NCBI RefSeq assembly: GCF_036711975.1
Contig: NC_091975.1
Location: 13,580,501-13,644,500 of the forward strand
DNA: 64,000 bases
From: Onthophagus taurus
Taxonomy: Eukaryota > Arthropoda > Insecta > Coleoptera > Scarabaeidae
Reading direction: 5' to 3'
The first letter of the stretch is position 1. Every line of letters starts with the position of its first letter. Below are positions 13,301 through 28,900 of this stretch, in pieces. The position numbers and the translations under genes are program-made. The notes beneath the pieces were generated by a model that worked only from the letters and a program-made list of their open reading frames with translations, searched no databases and was not told where the DNA came from.

Positions 13301-16055
13301 ACATTTTGTTTTTTATCTCCAACATGCTTCAATATGACATTTGGCCCCTGAATATCACATATATGGTCGACAGAATTACCGGAACCAAAAGTGATAGAAA
13401 GTTCAAACATGGCTCAAAACGGCGTTTAACGTCATAATATCACGTTTTAGGCACATTTTGTTTTTTATCTCCAACATCCTCCAATGTGACATTTGGCACC
13501 TGAATATCAGATATATGGTCGACAGAATTACCGGAACCAAAAGTGATAGAAAGTTAAAACATGGCTCAAAATGGCGTATAACGTCATAATATAACGTTTT
13601 GGGCACATTTTGTTTTTTATCTCCAACATGCTCCAATATAACATTTGGCATCTGAATATCACATATATGGTCGACAGAATTACCGGAACCAAATGTGATA
13701 GAAAGTTAAACCATGGCTCAAAACGACGTATATCATCATTATATCACGTCTTGGGCACATTTTGTTTTTTATCTCCAACATGCTCCAATGTGACATTTGC
13801 CACCTGAGTATCAGATATATGGTCGACAGAATTACCGGAACCAAGAGTGATAGAAAGTTCAAACATGGCTCAGAACGGCGTATAACGTCATAATATCACT
13901 TTGGGCACATTTTGTTTTTTAACTCCAACATGCTCCAATGTGACATTTGCCACCTGAATATCACATATATGGTCGACAGAATTACCGGAACCAAAAGTGA
14001 TAGAAAGTTCAAACATGGCTCAAATCGGCGTATAACGTCATAATATAACGTTTTGGGCACATTTTGTTTTTTATCTCCAACATGCTCCAATATAACATTT
14101 GGCATCTGAATATCACATATATGGTCGACAGAATTACTGGAATCAAAAGTGATAGAAAGTTGAAACATGGCTCAAAACGGTGTATATCGTCATTATATCA
14201 CGTCTTGGGCACATTTTGTTTTTTATCTCCAACATGCTTCAATATGACATTTGGCCCCTGAATATCACATATATGGTCGACAGAATTATCAGATCCAAAA
14301 GTGATAGAAACTTCAAACATGGCTCAGAACGGCGTATAACGTCATAATATCACGTTTTGGGCACATTTTGTTTTTTATCTCCAACATGCTTCAATATGAC
14401 ATTTGGCCCCTGAATATCACATATATGGTCGACAGAATTACCGGAACCAAAAGTGATAGAAAGTTCAAACATGGCTCAAAACGGCGTTTAACGTCATAAT
14501 ATCACGTTTTGGGCACATTTTGTTTTTTATCTCCAACATCCTCCAATGTGACATTTGGCATCTGAATATAACATATATGGTCGACGGAATTACCGGATCC
14601 AAAAGTGATAGAAAGTTCAAACATGGCTCAAAACGGCGTATAACGTCATAATATCACGTTTTGGGCACATTTTGTTTTTTATCTCCAACATGCTCTAATA
14701 TAACATTTGGCATCTGAATATCACCTATATGGTCGACGGAATTACCGGAACCAAAAGTGATAGCAAGTTCAAACATGGCTCAAAACGGCGTATAACGTCA
14801 TAATATCACGTTTTGGGCACATTTTGTCTTTTATCTTCAACATGCTCCAATGTGACATTTGGCATCGGAATATCACCTATATGGTCAACAGAATTACCGG
14901 AACCAAAAGTGATAGAAAGTTCAAACATGGCTCAAAACGGCGTATAACGTCATAATATCACGTTTTGGGCAAATTTTGTTTTTTATCTCCAATATGCTCC
15001 AATGTGACATTTGCCACCCGAATATCACATATATGGTCGACGGAATTACCGGAACCAAAAGTGACAGAAAGTTCAAACATGGTTCAAAACGGCGTATAAC
15101 GTCATAATATAACGTTTTGGGCACATTTTGTTTTTTATCTCCAACATGCTCCAATATAACATTTGGCATCTGAATATCACATATATGGTCGACAGAATTA
15201 CCGGAATCAAAAGTGATAGAAAGTTGAAACATGGCTCAAAACGGTGTATATCGTCATTATATCACGTCTTGGGCACATTTTGTTTTTTATCTCCAACATG
15301 CTTCAATATGACATTTGACCCCTGAATATCACATATATGGTCGACAGAATTATCAGATCCAAAAGTGATAGAAAGTTCAAACATGGCTCAGAACGGCGTA
15401 TAACGTCATAATATCACGTTTTGGGCACATTTTGTTTTTTATCTCCAACATGCTTCAATATGACATTTGGCCCCTGAACATCACATATATGGTCGACAGA
15501 ATTACCGGAACCAAAAGTGATAGAAAGTTCAAACATGGCTCAAAACGGCGTTTAACGTCATAATATCACGTTTTGGGCACATTTTGTTTTTTATCACCAA
15601 CATGCTCCAATATAACATTTGGCATCTGAATATCACATATATGGTCGACAGAATTACCGGAATCAAAAGTGATAGAAAGTTGAAACATGGCTCAAAACGG
15701 TGTATATCGTCATTATATCACGTCTTGGGCACATTTTGTTTTTTATCTCCAACATGCTCCAATGTGACATTTGCCACCTGAATATCACATATATGGTCGA
15801 CAGAATTACCGGAACCAAAAGTGATAGAAAGTTCAAACATGGCTCAAAACGGCGTATAACGTCATAATATCAAGTTTTGGGCAAATTTTGTTTTTTATCT
15901 CCAATATGCTCCAATGTGACATTTGCCACCCGAATATCACATATATGGTCGACGGAATTACCGGAACCAAAAGTGACAGAAAGTTCAAACATGGTTCAAA
16001 ACGGCGTATAACGTCATAATATAACGTTTTGGGCACATTTTGTTTTTTATCTCCA
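7347..16055. repeat. 152-bp satellite array, family A (right part)
   Basis: Family A monomers resume directly after the insertion and run to the junction at 16056, where CAACTTGCTCC monomers begin. The ATACTCCAAAATAATATTTACC sub-variant seen left of the insertion is also found on its right (7560-7760) and again near 10146-10320. The 7-mer higher-order unit is clear in the right half: matching segments begin at 11281, 12341 and 13403 (spacings 1060 and 1062). Several units are shortened by a few bases, for example around 9805 and 11165, where TAA is missing before TATCACTTTGGG. Confidence 0.95.
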
Positions 16056-16971
16056 ACTTGCTCCAACATGTTATTTGGCGCCTGAATAACACAAATATGG
16101 TCAGCAGAATTATCGGAACCAAAAGTGATAGAAAGTTCAAACATGGCTCAGAACGGCGTATAACGTCATAATATCACCTTTTGGGCACATTTTGTTTTTT
16201 ATCTCCAACTTGCTCCAACATGTTATTTGGCGCCTGAATAACACAAATATGGTCAGCAGAATTATCGGAACCAAAAGTGATAGAAAGTTCAAACATGGCT
16301 CAGAACGGCGTATAACGTCATAATATCACGTTTTGGGCACATTTTGTTTTTTATCTCCAACATGGTTCAACATGTCATTTGGCTCCTAAATATCACAAAT
16401 ATGGTCAGCAGAATTATCGGAACCAAAAGTGATAGAAAGTTCAAACATGGCTCAGAACGGCGTATAACGTCATAATATCACGTTTTGGGTACATTTTGTT
16501 TTTTATCTCCATCATGGTTCAACATGTCATTTGGCTCCTAAATATCACAAATATAGTCAGCAGAATTATCGGAACCAAAAGTGATAGAAAGTTCAAACAT
16601 GGCTCAGAACGGCGTATTACGTCATAATATCACGTTTTGGGCACATTTTGTTTTTTATCTCCAACTTGCTCCAACATGTCATTTGGCTCCTAAATATCAC
16701 AAATATGGTCAGCAGAATTATCGGAACCAAAAGTGATAGAAAGTTCAAACATGGCTCAGAACGGCGTATAACGTCATAATATCACGTTTTGGGCACATTT
16801 TGTTTTTTATCTCCAACATGGTTCAACATGTCATTTGGCTGCTAAATATCACAAATATGGTCAGCAGAATTATCGGAACCAAAAGTGATAGAAAGTTCAA
16901 ACATGGCTCAGAACGGCGTATAACGTCATAATATCACGTTTTGGGCACATCTTGTTTTTTATCTCCAACAT
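12016..16971. repeat. Right copy of the long duplicated satellite block
   Basis: Second copy of 1-4956 at an offset of 12,015 bp. It spans the A-to-B family junction at 16056 and the first six B monomers, then runs on into the long family B array instead of returning to family A. The lack of visible differences across nearly 5 kb implies recent unequal exchange or conversion, or an assembly duplication. Confidence 0.9.
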
Positions 16972-19900
16972 GGTTCAACATGTCATTTGGCTGCTAAATA
17001 TCACAAATATGGTCAGCAGAATTATCGGAACCAAAAGTGATAGAAAGTTCAAACATGGCTCAGAACGGCGTATAACGTCATAATATCACGTTTTGGGTAC
17101 ATTTTGTTTTTTATCTCCAACTTGCTCCAACATGTTATTTGGCGCCTGAATAACACAAATATGGTCAGCAGAATTATCGGAACCAAAAGTGATAGAAAGT
17201 TCAAACATGGCTCAGAACGGCGTATAACGTCATAATATCACGTTTTGGGCACATTTTGTTTTTTATCTCCAACATGGTTCAACATGTCATTTGGCTGCTA
17301 AATATCACAAATATGGTCAGCAGAATTATCGGAACCAAAAGTGATAGAAAGTTCAAGCATGGCTCAGAACGGCGTATAACGTCATAATATCACGTTTTGG
17401 GTACATTTTGTTTTTTATCTCCAACATGGTTCAACATGTCATTTGGCTGCTAAATATCACAAATATGGTCAGCAGAATTATCGGAACCAAAAGTGATAGA
17501 AAGTTCAAACATGGCTCAGAACGGCGTATAACGTCATAATATCACGTTTTGGGCACATTTTGTTTTTTATCTCCAACTTGCTCCAACATGTTATTTGGCG
17601 CCTGAATAACACAAATATGGTCAGCAGAATTATCGGAACCAAAAGTGATAGAAAGTTCAAACATGGCTCAGAACGGCGTATAACGTCATAATATCACGTT
17701 CTGGGTACATTTTGTTTTTTATCTCCAACATGGTTCAACATGTCATTTGGCTGCTAAATATCACAAATATGGTCAGCAGAATTATCGGAACCAAAAGTGA
17801 TAGAAAGTTCAAACATGGCTCAGAACGGCGTATAACGTCATAGTATCACGTTTTGGGCACATTTTGTTTTTTATCTCCAACAAGGTTCAACATGTCATTT
17901 GGCTCCTAAATATCACAAATATGGTCAGCAGAATTATCGGAACCAAAAGTGATAGAAAGTTCAAACATGGCTCAGAACGGCGTATAACGTCATAATATCA
18001 CGTTTTGGGCACATTTTGTTTTTTATCTCCAACTTGCTCCATCATGTCATTTGGCGCCTGAATAACACAAATATGGTCAGCAGAATTATCGGAACCAAAA
18101 GTGATAGAAAGTTCAAACATGGCTCAGAACGGCGTATAACGTCATAATATCACGTTTTGGGCACATTTTGTTTTTTATCTCCAACTTGCTCCAACATGTT
18201 ATTTGGCGCCTGAAAATCACAAATATGGTCAGCAGAATTATCGGAACCAAAAGTGATAGAAAGTTCAAACATGGCTCAGAACGGCGTATAACGTCATAAT
18301 ATCACGTTTTGGGCACATTTTGTTTTTTATCTCCAACATGGTTCAACATGTCATTTGGCTCCTAAATATCACAAATATGGTCAGCAGAATTATCGGAACC
18401 AAAAGTGATAGAAAGTTCAAACATGGCTCAGAACGGCGTATAACGTCATAATATCACGTTTTGGGCACATTTTGTTTTTTATCTCCAACATGGTTCAACA
18501 TGTCATTTGGCGCCTGAATAACACAAATATGGTCAGCAGAATTATCGGAACCAAAAGTGATAGAAAGTTCAAACATGGCTCAGAACGGCGTATAACGTCA
18601 TAATATCACGTTTTGGGCACAATTTGTTTTTTATCTCCAACTTGCTCCATCATGTCATTTGGCGCCTGAATAACACAAATATGGTCAGCAGAATTATCGG
18701 AACCAAAAGTGATAGAAAGTTCAAACATGGCTCAGAACGGCGTATAACGTCATAATATCACGTTTTGGGCACATTTTGTTTTTTATCTCCAACTTGCTCC
18801 ATCATGTCATTTGGCGCCTGAATAACACAAATATGGTCAGCAGAATTATCGGAACCAAAAGTGATAGAAAGTTCAAACATGGCTCAGAACGGCGTATAAC
18901 GTCATAATATCACGTTTTGGGCACATTTTGTTTTTTATCTCCAACTTGCTCCAACATGTTATTTGGCGCCTGAAAATCACAAATATGGTCAGCAGAATTA
19001 TCGGAACCAAAAGTGATAGAAAGTTCAAACATGGCTCAGAACGGCGTATAACGTCATAATATCACGTTTTGGGCACATTTTGTTTTTTATCTCCAACATG
19101 GTTCAACATGTCATTTGGCTCCTAAATATCACAAATATGGTCAGCAGAATTATCGGAACCAAAAGTGATAGAAAGTTCAAACATGGCTCAGAACGGCGTA
19201 TAACGTCATAATATCATGTTTTGGGCACATTTTGTTTTTTATCTCCAACATGGTTCAACATGTCATTTGGCTGCTAAATATCACAAATATGGTCAGCAGA
19301 ATTATCGGAACCAAAAGTGATAGAAAGTTCAAACATGGCTCAGAACGGCGTATAACGTCATAATATCACGTTTTGGGCACATTTTGTTTTTTATCTCCAA
19401 CTTGCTCCAACATGTTATTTGGCGCCTGAATAACACAAATATGGTCAGCAGAATTATCGGAACCAAAAGTGATAGAAAGTTCAAACATGGCTCAGAACGG
19501 CGTATAACATCATAATATCACGTTCTGGGTACATTTTGTTTTTTATCTCCAACATGGTTCAACATGTCATTTGGCTGCTAAATATCACAAATATGGTCAG
19601 CAGAATTATCGGAACCAAAAGTGATAGAAAGTTCAAACATGGCTCAGAACGGCGTATAACGTCATAATATCACGTTTTGGGCACAATTTGTTTTTTATCT
19701 CCAACTTGCTCCATCATGTCATTTGGCGCCTGAATAACACAAATATGGTCAGCAGAATTATCGGAACCAAAAGTGATAGAAAGTTCAAACATGGCTCAGA
19801 ACGGCGTATAACGTCATAATATCACGTTTTGGGCACAATTTGTTTTTTATCTCCAACTTGCTCCATCATGTCATTTGGCGCCTGAATAACACAAATATGG

Positions 19901-22900
19901 TCAGCAGAATTATCGGAACCAAAAGTGATAGAAAGTTCAAACATGGCCCAGAACGGCGTATAACGTCATAATATCACGTTTTGGGCACATTTTGTTTTTT
20001 ATCTCCAACATGGTTCAACATGTCATTTGGCTGCTAAATATCACAAATATGGTCAGCAGAATTATCGGAACCAAAAGTGATAGAAAGTTCAAACATGGCT
20101 CAGAACGGCGTATAACGTCATAATATCACGTTTTGGGCACATTTTGTTTTTTATCTCCAACTTGCTCCAACATGTTATTTGGCGCCTGAATAACACAAAT
20201 ATGGTCAGCAGAATTATCGGAACCAAAAGTGATAGAAAGTTCAAACATGGCTCAGAACGGCGTATAACATCATAATATCACGTTCTGGGTACATTTTGTT
20301 TTTTATCTCCAACATGGTTCAACATGTCATTTGGCTGCTAAATATCACAAATATGGTCAGCAGAATTATCGGAACCAAAAGTGATAGAAAGTTCAAACAT
20401 GGCTCAGAACGGCGTATAACGTCATAATATCACGTTTTGGGCACAATTTGTTTTTTATCTCCAACTTGCTCCATCATGTCATTTGGCGCCTGAATAACAC
20501 AAATATGGTCAGCAGAATTATCGGAACCAAAAGTGATAGAAAGTTCAAACATGGCTCAGAACGGCGTATAACGTCATAATATCACGTTTTGGGCACATTT
20601 TGTTTTTTATCTCCAACATGGTTCAACATGTCATTTGGCTGCTAAATATCACAAATATGGTCAGCAGAATTATCGGAACCAAAAGTGATAGAAAGTTCAA
20701 ACATGGCTCAGAACGGCGTATAACGTCATAATATCACGTTTTGGGCACATTTTGTTTTTTATCTCCAACTTGCTCCATCATGTCATTTGGCGCCTGAATA
20801 ACACAAATATGGTCAGCAGAATTATCGGAACCAAAAGTGATAGAAAGTTCAAACATGGCTCAGAACGGCGTATAACGTCATAATATCACGTTTTGGGCAC
20901 ATTTTGTTTTTTATCTCCAACTTGCTCCATCATGTCATTTGGCGCCTGAATAACACAAATATGGTCAGCAGAATTATCGGAACCAAAAGTGATAGAAAGT
21001 TCAAACATGGCTCAGAACGGCGTATAACGTCATAATATCACGTTTTGGGCACATTTTGTTTTTTATCTCCAACTTGCTCCATCATGTCATTTGGCGCCTG
21101 AATAACACAAATATGGTCAGCAGAATTATCGGAACCAAAAGTGATAGAAAGTTCAAACATGGCTCAGAACGGCGTATAACGTCATAATATCACGTTTTGG
21201 GCACATTTTGTTTTTTATCTCCAACATGGTTCAACATGTCATTTGGCTGCTAAATATCACAAATATGGTCAGCAGAATTATCGGAACCAAAAGTGATAGA
21301 AAGTTCAAACATGGCTCAGAACGGCGTATAACGTCACAATATCACGTTTTGGGCACATTTTGTTTTTTATCTCCAACATGGTTCAACATGTCATTTGGCT
21401 GCTAAATATCACAAATATGGTCAGCAGAATTATCGGAACCAAAAGTGATAGAAAGTTCAAACATGGCTCAGAACGGCGTATAACGTCATAATATCACGTT
21501 TTGGGCACATTTTGTTTTTTATCTCCAACTTGCTCCAACATGGCATTTGGCTCCTAAATATCACAAATATGGTCAGCAGAATTATCGGAACCAAAAGTGA
21601 TAGAAAGTTCAAACATGGCTCAGAACGGCGTATAACGTCATAATATCACGTTTTGGGCACATTTTGTTTTTTATCTCCAACATGGTTCAACATGTCATTT
21701 GGCGCCTGAATAACACAAATATGGTCAGCAGAATTATCGGAACCAAAAGTGATAGAAAGTTCAAACATGGCTCAGAACGGCGTATAACGTCATAATATCA
21801 CGTTTTGGGCACAATTTGTTTTTTATCTCCAACTTGCTCCATCATGTCATTTGGCGCCTGAATAACACAAATATGGTCAGCAGAATTATCGGAACCAAAA
21901 GTGATAGAAAGTTCAAACATGGCCCAGAACGGCGTATAACGTCATAATATCACGTTTTGGGCACATTTTGTTTTTTATCTCCAACATGGTTCAACATGTC
22001 ATTTGGCTGCTAAATATCACAAATATGGTCAGCAGAATTATCGGAACCAAAAGTGATAGAAAGTTCAAACATGGCTCAGAACGGCGTATAACGTCATAAT
22101 ATCACGTTTTGGGCACATTTTGTTTTTTATCTCCAACTTGCTCCAACATGTTATTTGGCGCCTGAATAACACAAATATGGTCAGCAGAATTATCGGAACC
22201 AAAAGTGATAGAAAGTTCAAACATGGCTCAGAACGGCGTATAACATCATAATATCACGTTCTGGGTACATTTTGTTTTTTATCTCCAACATGGTTCAACA
22301 TGTCATTTGGCTGCTAAATATCACAAATATGGTCAGCAGAATTATCGGAACCAAAAGTGATAGAAAGTTCAAACATGGCTCAGAACGGCGTATAACGTCA
22401 TAATATCACGTTTTGGGCACAATTTGTTTTTTATCTCCAACTTGCTCCATCATGTCATTTGGCGCCTGAATAACACAAATATGGTCAGCAGAATTATCGG
22501 AACCAAAAGTGATAGAAAGTTCAAACATGGCTCAGAACGGCGTATAACGTCATAATATCACGTTTTGGGCACAATTTGTTTTTTATCTCCAACTTGCTCC
22601 ATCATGTCATTTGGCGCCTGAATAACACAAATATGGTCAGCAGAATTATCGGAACCAAAAGTGATAGAAAGTTCAAACATGGCCCAGAACGGCGTATAAC
22701 GTCATAATATCACGTTTTGGGCACATTTTGTTTTTTATCTCCAACATGGTTCAACATGTCATTTGGCTGCTAAATATCACAAATATGGTCAGCAGAATTA
22801 TCGGAACCAAAAGTGATAGAAAGTTCAAACATGGCTCAGAACGGCGTATAACGTCATAATATCACGTTTTGGGCACATTTTGTTTTTTATCTCCAACTTG

Positions 22901-25900
22901 CTCCATCATGTCATTTGGCGCCTGAATAACACAAATATGGTCAGCAGAATTATCGGAACCAAAAGTGATAGAAAGTTCAAACATGGCTCAGAACGGCGTA
23001 TAACGTCATAATATCACGTTTTGGGCACATTTTGTTTTTTATCTCCAACTTGCTCCATCATGTCATTTGGCGCCTGAATAACACAAATATGGTCAGCAGA
23101 ATTATCGGAACCAAAAGTGATAGAAAGTTCAAACATGGCTCAGAACGGCGTATAACGTCATAATATCACGTTTTGGGCACATTTTGTTTTTTATCTCCAA
23201 CTTGCTCCATCATGTCATTTGGCGCCTGAATAACACAAATATGGTCAGCAGAATTATCGGAACCAAAAGTGATAGAAAGTTCAAACATGGCTCAGAACGG
23301 CGTATAACGTCATAATATCACGTTTTGGGCACATTTTGTTTTTTATCTCCAACATGGTTCAACATGTCATTTGGCTGCTAAATATCACAAATATGGTCAG
23401 CAGAATTATCGGAACCAAAAGTGATAGAAAGTTCAAACATGGCTCAGAACGGCGTATAACGTCATAATATCACGTTTTGGGCACATTTTGTTTTTTATCT
23501 CCAACATGGTTCAACATGTCATTTGGCTCCTAAATATCACAAATATGGTCAGCAGAATTATCGGAACCAAAAGTGATAGAAAGTTCAAACATGGCTCAGA
23601 ACGGCGTATAACGTCATAATATCACGTTTTGGGCACATTTTGTTTTTTATCTCCAACATGGTTCAACATGTCATTTGGCTGCTAAATATCACAAATATGG
23701 TCAGCAGAATTATCGGAACCAAAAGTGATAGAAAGTTCAAACATGGCTCAGAACGGCGTATAACGTCATAATATCACGTTTTGGGCACATTTTGTTTTTT
23801 ATCTCCAACTTGCTCCAACATGTTATTTGGCGCCTGAATAACACAAATATGGTCAGCAGAATTATCGGAACCAAAAGTGATAGAAAGTTCAAACATGGCT
23901 CAGAACGGCGTATAACATCATAATATCACGTTCTGGGTACATTTTGTTTTTTATCTCCAACATGGTTCAACATGTCATTTGGCTGCTAAATATCACAAAT
24001 ATGGTCAGCAGAATTATCGGAACCAAAAGTGATAGAAAGTTCAAACATGGCTCAGAACGGCGTATAACGTCATAATATCACGTTTTGGGCACAATTTGTT
24101 TTTTATCTCCAACTTGCTCCATCATGTCATTTGGCGCCTGAATAACACAAATATGGTCAGCAGAATTATCGGAACCAAAAGTGATAGAAAGTTCAAACAT
24201 GGCTCAGAACGGCGTATAACGTCATAATATCACGTTTTGGGCACAATTTGTTTTTTATCTCCAACTTGCTCCATCATGTCATTTGGCGCCTGAATAACAC
24301 AAATATGGTCAGCAGAATTATCGGAACCAAAAGTGATAGAAAGTTCAAACATGGCCCAGAACGGCGTATAACGTCATAATATCACGTTTTGGGCACATTT
24401 TGTTTTTTATCTCCAACATGGTTCAACCTGTCATTTGGCTGCTAAATATCACAAATATGGTCAGCAGAATTATCGGAACCAAAAGTGATAGAAAGTTCAA
24501 ACATGGCTCAGAACGGCGTATAACGTCATAATATCACGTTTTGGGCACATTTTGTTTTTTATCTCCAACTTGCTCCAACATGTTATTTGGCGCCTGAATA
24601 ACACAAATATGGTCAGCAGAATTATCGGAACCAAAAGTGATAGAAAGTTCAAACATGGCTCAGAACGGCGTATAACATCATAATATCACGTTCTGGGTAC
24701 ATTTTGTTTTTTATCTCCAACATGGTTCAACATGTCATTTGGCTGCTAAATATCACAAATATGGTCAGCAGAATTATCGGAACCAAAAGTGATAGAAAGT
24801 TCAAACATGGCTCAGAACGGCGTATAACGTCATAATATCACGTTTTGGGCACAATTTGTTTTTTATCTCCAACTTGCTCCATCATGTCATTTGGCGCCTG
24901 AATAACACAAATATGGTCAGCAGAATTATCGGAACCAAAAGTGATAGAAAGTTCAAACATGGCTCAGAACGGCGTATAACGTCATAATATCACGTTTTGG
25001 GCACAATTTGTTTTTTATCTCCAACTTGCTCCATCATGTCATTTGGCGCCTGAATAACACAAATATGGTCAGCAGAATTATCGGAACCAAAAGTGATAGA
25101 AAGTTCAAACATGGCCCAGAACGGCGTATAACGTCATAATATCACGTTTTGGGCACATTTTGTTTTTTATCTCCAACATGGTTCAACATGTCATTTGGCT
25201 GCTAAATATCACAAATATGGTCAGCAGAATTATCGGAACCAAAAGTGATAGAAAGTTCAAACATGGCTCAGAACGGCGTATAACGTCATAATATCACGTT
25301 TTGGGCACATTTTGTTTTTTATCTCCAACTTGCTCCATCATGTCATTTGGCGCCTGAATAACACAAATATGGTCAGCAGAATTATCGGAACCAAAAGTGA
25401 TAGAAAGTTCAAACATGGCTCAGAACGGCGTATAACGTCATAATATCACGTTTTGGGCACATTTTGTTTTTTATCTCCAACTTGCTCCATCATGTCATTT
25501 GGCGCCTGAATAACACAAATATGGTCAGCAGAATTATCGGAACCAAAAGTGATAGAAAGTTCAAACATGGCTCAGAACGGCGTATAACGTCATAATATCA
25601 CGTTTTGGGCACATTTTGTTTTTTATCTCCAACTTGCTCCATCATGTCATTTGGCGCCTGAATAACACAAATATGGTCAGCAGAATTATCGGAACCAAAA
25701 GTGATAGAAAGTTCAAACATGGCTCAGAACGGCGTATAACGTCATAATATCACGTTTTGGGCACATTTTGTTTTTTATCTCCAACATGGTTCAACATGTC
25801 ATTTGGCTGCTAAATATCACAAATATGGTCAGCAGAATTATCGGAACCAAAAGTGATAGAAAGTTCAAACATGGCTCAGAACGGCGTATAACGTCATAAT

Positions 25901-28900
25901 ATCACGTTTTGGGCACATTTTGTTTTTTATCTCCAACATGGTTCAACATGTCATTTGGCTGCTAAATATCACAAATATGGTCAGCAGAATTATCGGAACC
26001 AAAAGTGATAGAAAGTTCAAACATGGCTCAGAACGGCGTATAACGTCATAATATCACGTTTTGGGCACATTTTGTTTTTTATCTCCAACTTGCTCCAACA
26101 TGGCATTTGGCTCCTAAATATCACAAATATGGTCAGCAGAATTATCGGAACCAAAAGTGATAGAAAGTTCAAACATGGCTCAGAACGGCGTATAACGTCA
26201 TAATATCACGTTTTGGGCACATTTTGTTTTTTATCTCCAACATGGTTCAACATGTCATTTGGCGCCTGAATAACACAAATATGGTCAGCAGAATTATCGG
26301 AACCAAAAGTGATAGAAAGTTCAAACATGGCTCAGAACGGCGTATAACGTCATAATATCACGTTTTGGGCACAATTTGTTTTTTATCTCCAACTTGCTCC
26401 ATCATGTCATTTGGCGCCTGAATAACACAAATATGGTCAGCAGAATTATCGGAACCAAAAGTGATAGAAAGTTCAAACATGGCCCAGAACGGCGTATAAC
26501 GTCATAATATCACGTTTTGGGCACATTTTGTTTTTTATCTCCAACATGGTTCAACATGTCATTTGGCTGCTAAATATCACAAATATGGTCAGCAGAATTA
26601 TCGGAACCAAAAGTGATAGAAAGTTCAAACATGGCTCAGAACGGCGTATAACGTCATAATATCACGTTTTGGGCACATTTTGTTTTTTATCTCCAACTTG
26701 CTCCAACATGTTATTTGGCGCCTGAATAACACAAATATGGTCAGCAGAATTATCGGAACCAAAAGTGATAGAAAGTTCAAACATGGCTCAGAACGGCGTA
26801 TAACATCATAATATCACGTTCTGGGTACATTTTGTTTTTTATCTCCAACATGGTTCAACATGTCATTTGGCTGCTAAATATCACAAATATGGTCAGCAGA
26901 ATTATCGGAACCAAAAGTGATAGAAAGTTCAAACATGGCTCAGAACGGCGTATAACGTCATAATATCACGTTTTGGGCACAATTTGTTTTTTATCTCCAA
27001 CTTGCTCCATCATGTCATTTGGCGCCTGAATAACACAAATATGGTCAGCAGAATTATCGGAACCAAAAGTGATAGAAAGTTCAAACATGGCTCAGAACGG
27101 CGTATAACGTCATAATATCACGTTTTGGGCACAATTTGTTTTTTATCTCCAACTTGCTCCATCATGTCATTTGGCGCCTGAATAACACAAATATGGTCAG
27201 CAGAATTATCGGAACCAAAAGTGATAGAAAGTTCAAACATGGCCCAGAACGGCGTATAACGTCATAATATCACGTTTTGGGCACATTTTGTTTTTTATCT
27301 CCAACATGGTTCAACATGTCATTTGGCTGCTAAATATCACAAATATGGTCAGCAGAATTATCGGAACCAAAAGTGATAGAAAGTTCAAACATGGCTCAGA
27401 ACGGCGTATAACGTCATAATATCACGTTTTGGGCACATTTTGTTTTTTATCTCCAACTTGCTCCATCATGTCATTTGGCGCCTGAATAACACAAATATGG
27501 TCAGCAGAATTATCGGAACCAAAAGTGATAGAAAGTTCAAACATGGCTCAGAACGGCGTATAACGTCATAATATCACGTTTTGGGCACATTTTGTTTTTT
27601 ATCTCCAACTTGCTCCATCATGTCATTTGGCGCCTGAATAACACAAATATGGTCAGCAGAATTATCGGAACCAAAAGTGATAGAAAGTTCAAACATGGCT
27701 CAGAACGGCGTATAACGTCATAATATCACGTTTTGGGCACATTTTGTTTTTTATCTCCAACTTGCTCCATCATGTCATTTGGCGCCTGAATAACACAAAT
27801 ATGGTCAGCAGAATTATCGGAACCAAAAGTGATAGAAAGTTCAAACATGGCTCAGAACGGCGTATAACGTCATAATATCACGTTTTGGGCACATTTTGTT
27901 TTTTATCTCCAACATGGTTCAACATGTCATTTGGCTGCTAAATATCACAAATATGGTCAGCAGAATTATCGGAACCAAAAGTGATAGAAAGTTCAAACAT
28001 GGCTCAGAACGGCGTATAACGTCATAATATCACGTTTTGGGCACATTTTGTTTTTTATCTCCAACATGGTTCAACATGTCATTTGGCTGCTAAATATCAC
28101 AAATATGGTCAGCAGAATTATCGGAACCAAAAGTGATAGAAAGTTCAAACATGGCTCAGAACGGCGTATAACGTCATAATATCACGTTTTGGGCACATTT
28201 TGTTTTTTATCTCCAACTTGCTCCAACATGGCATTTGGCTCCTAAATATCACAAATATGGTCAGCAGAATTATCGGAACCAAAAGTGATAGAAAGTTCAA
28301 ACATGGCTCAGAACGGCGTATAACGTCATAATATCACGTTTTGGGCACATTTTGTTTTTTATCTCCAACATGGTTCAACATGTCATTTGGCGCCTGAATA
28401 ACACAAATATGGTCAGCAGAATTATCGGAACCAAAAGTGATAGAAAGTTCAAACATGGCTCAGAACGGCGTATAACGTCATAATATCACGTTTTGGGCAC
28501 AATTTGTTTTTTATCTCCAACTTGCTCCATCATGTCATTTGGCGCCTGAATAACACAAATATGGTCAGCAGAATTATCGGAACCAAAAGTGATAGAAAGT
28601 TCAAACATGGCTCAGAACGGCGTATAACGTCATAATATCACGTTTTGGGCACATTTTGTTTTTTATCTCCAACATGGTTCAACATGTCATTTGGCTGCTA
28701 AATATCACAAATATGGTCAGCAGAATTATCGGAACCAAAAGTGATAGAAAGTTCAAACATGGCCCAGAACGGCGTATAACGTCATAATATCACGTTTTGG
28801 GCACATTTTGTTTTTTATCTCCAACATGGTTCAACATGTCATTTGGCTGCTAAATATCACAAATATGGTCAGCAGAATTATCGGAACCAAAAGTGATAGA

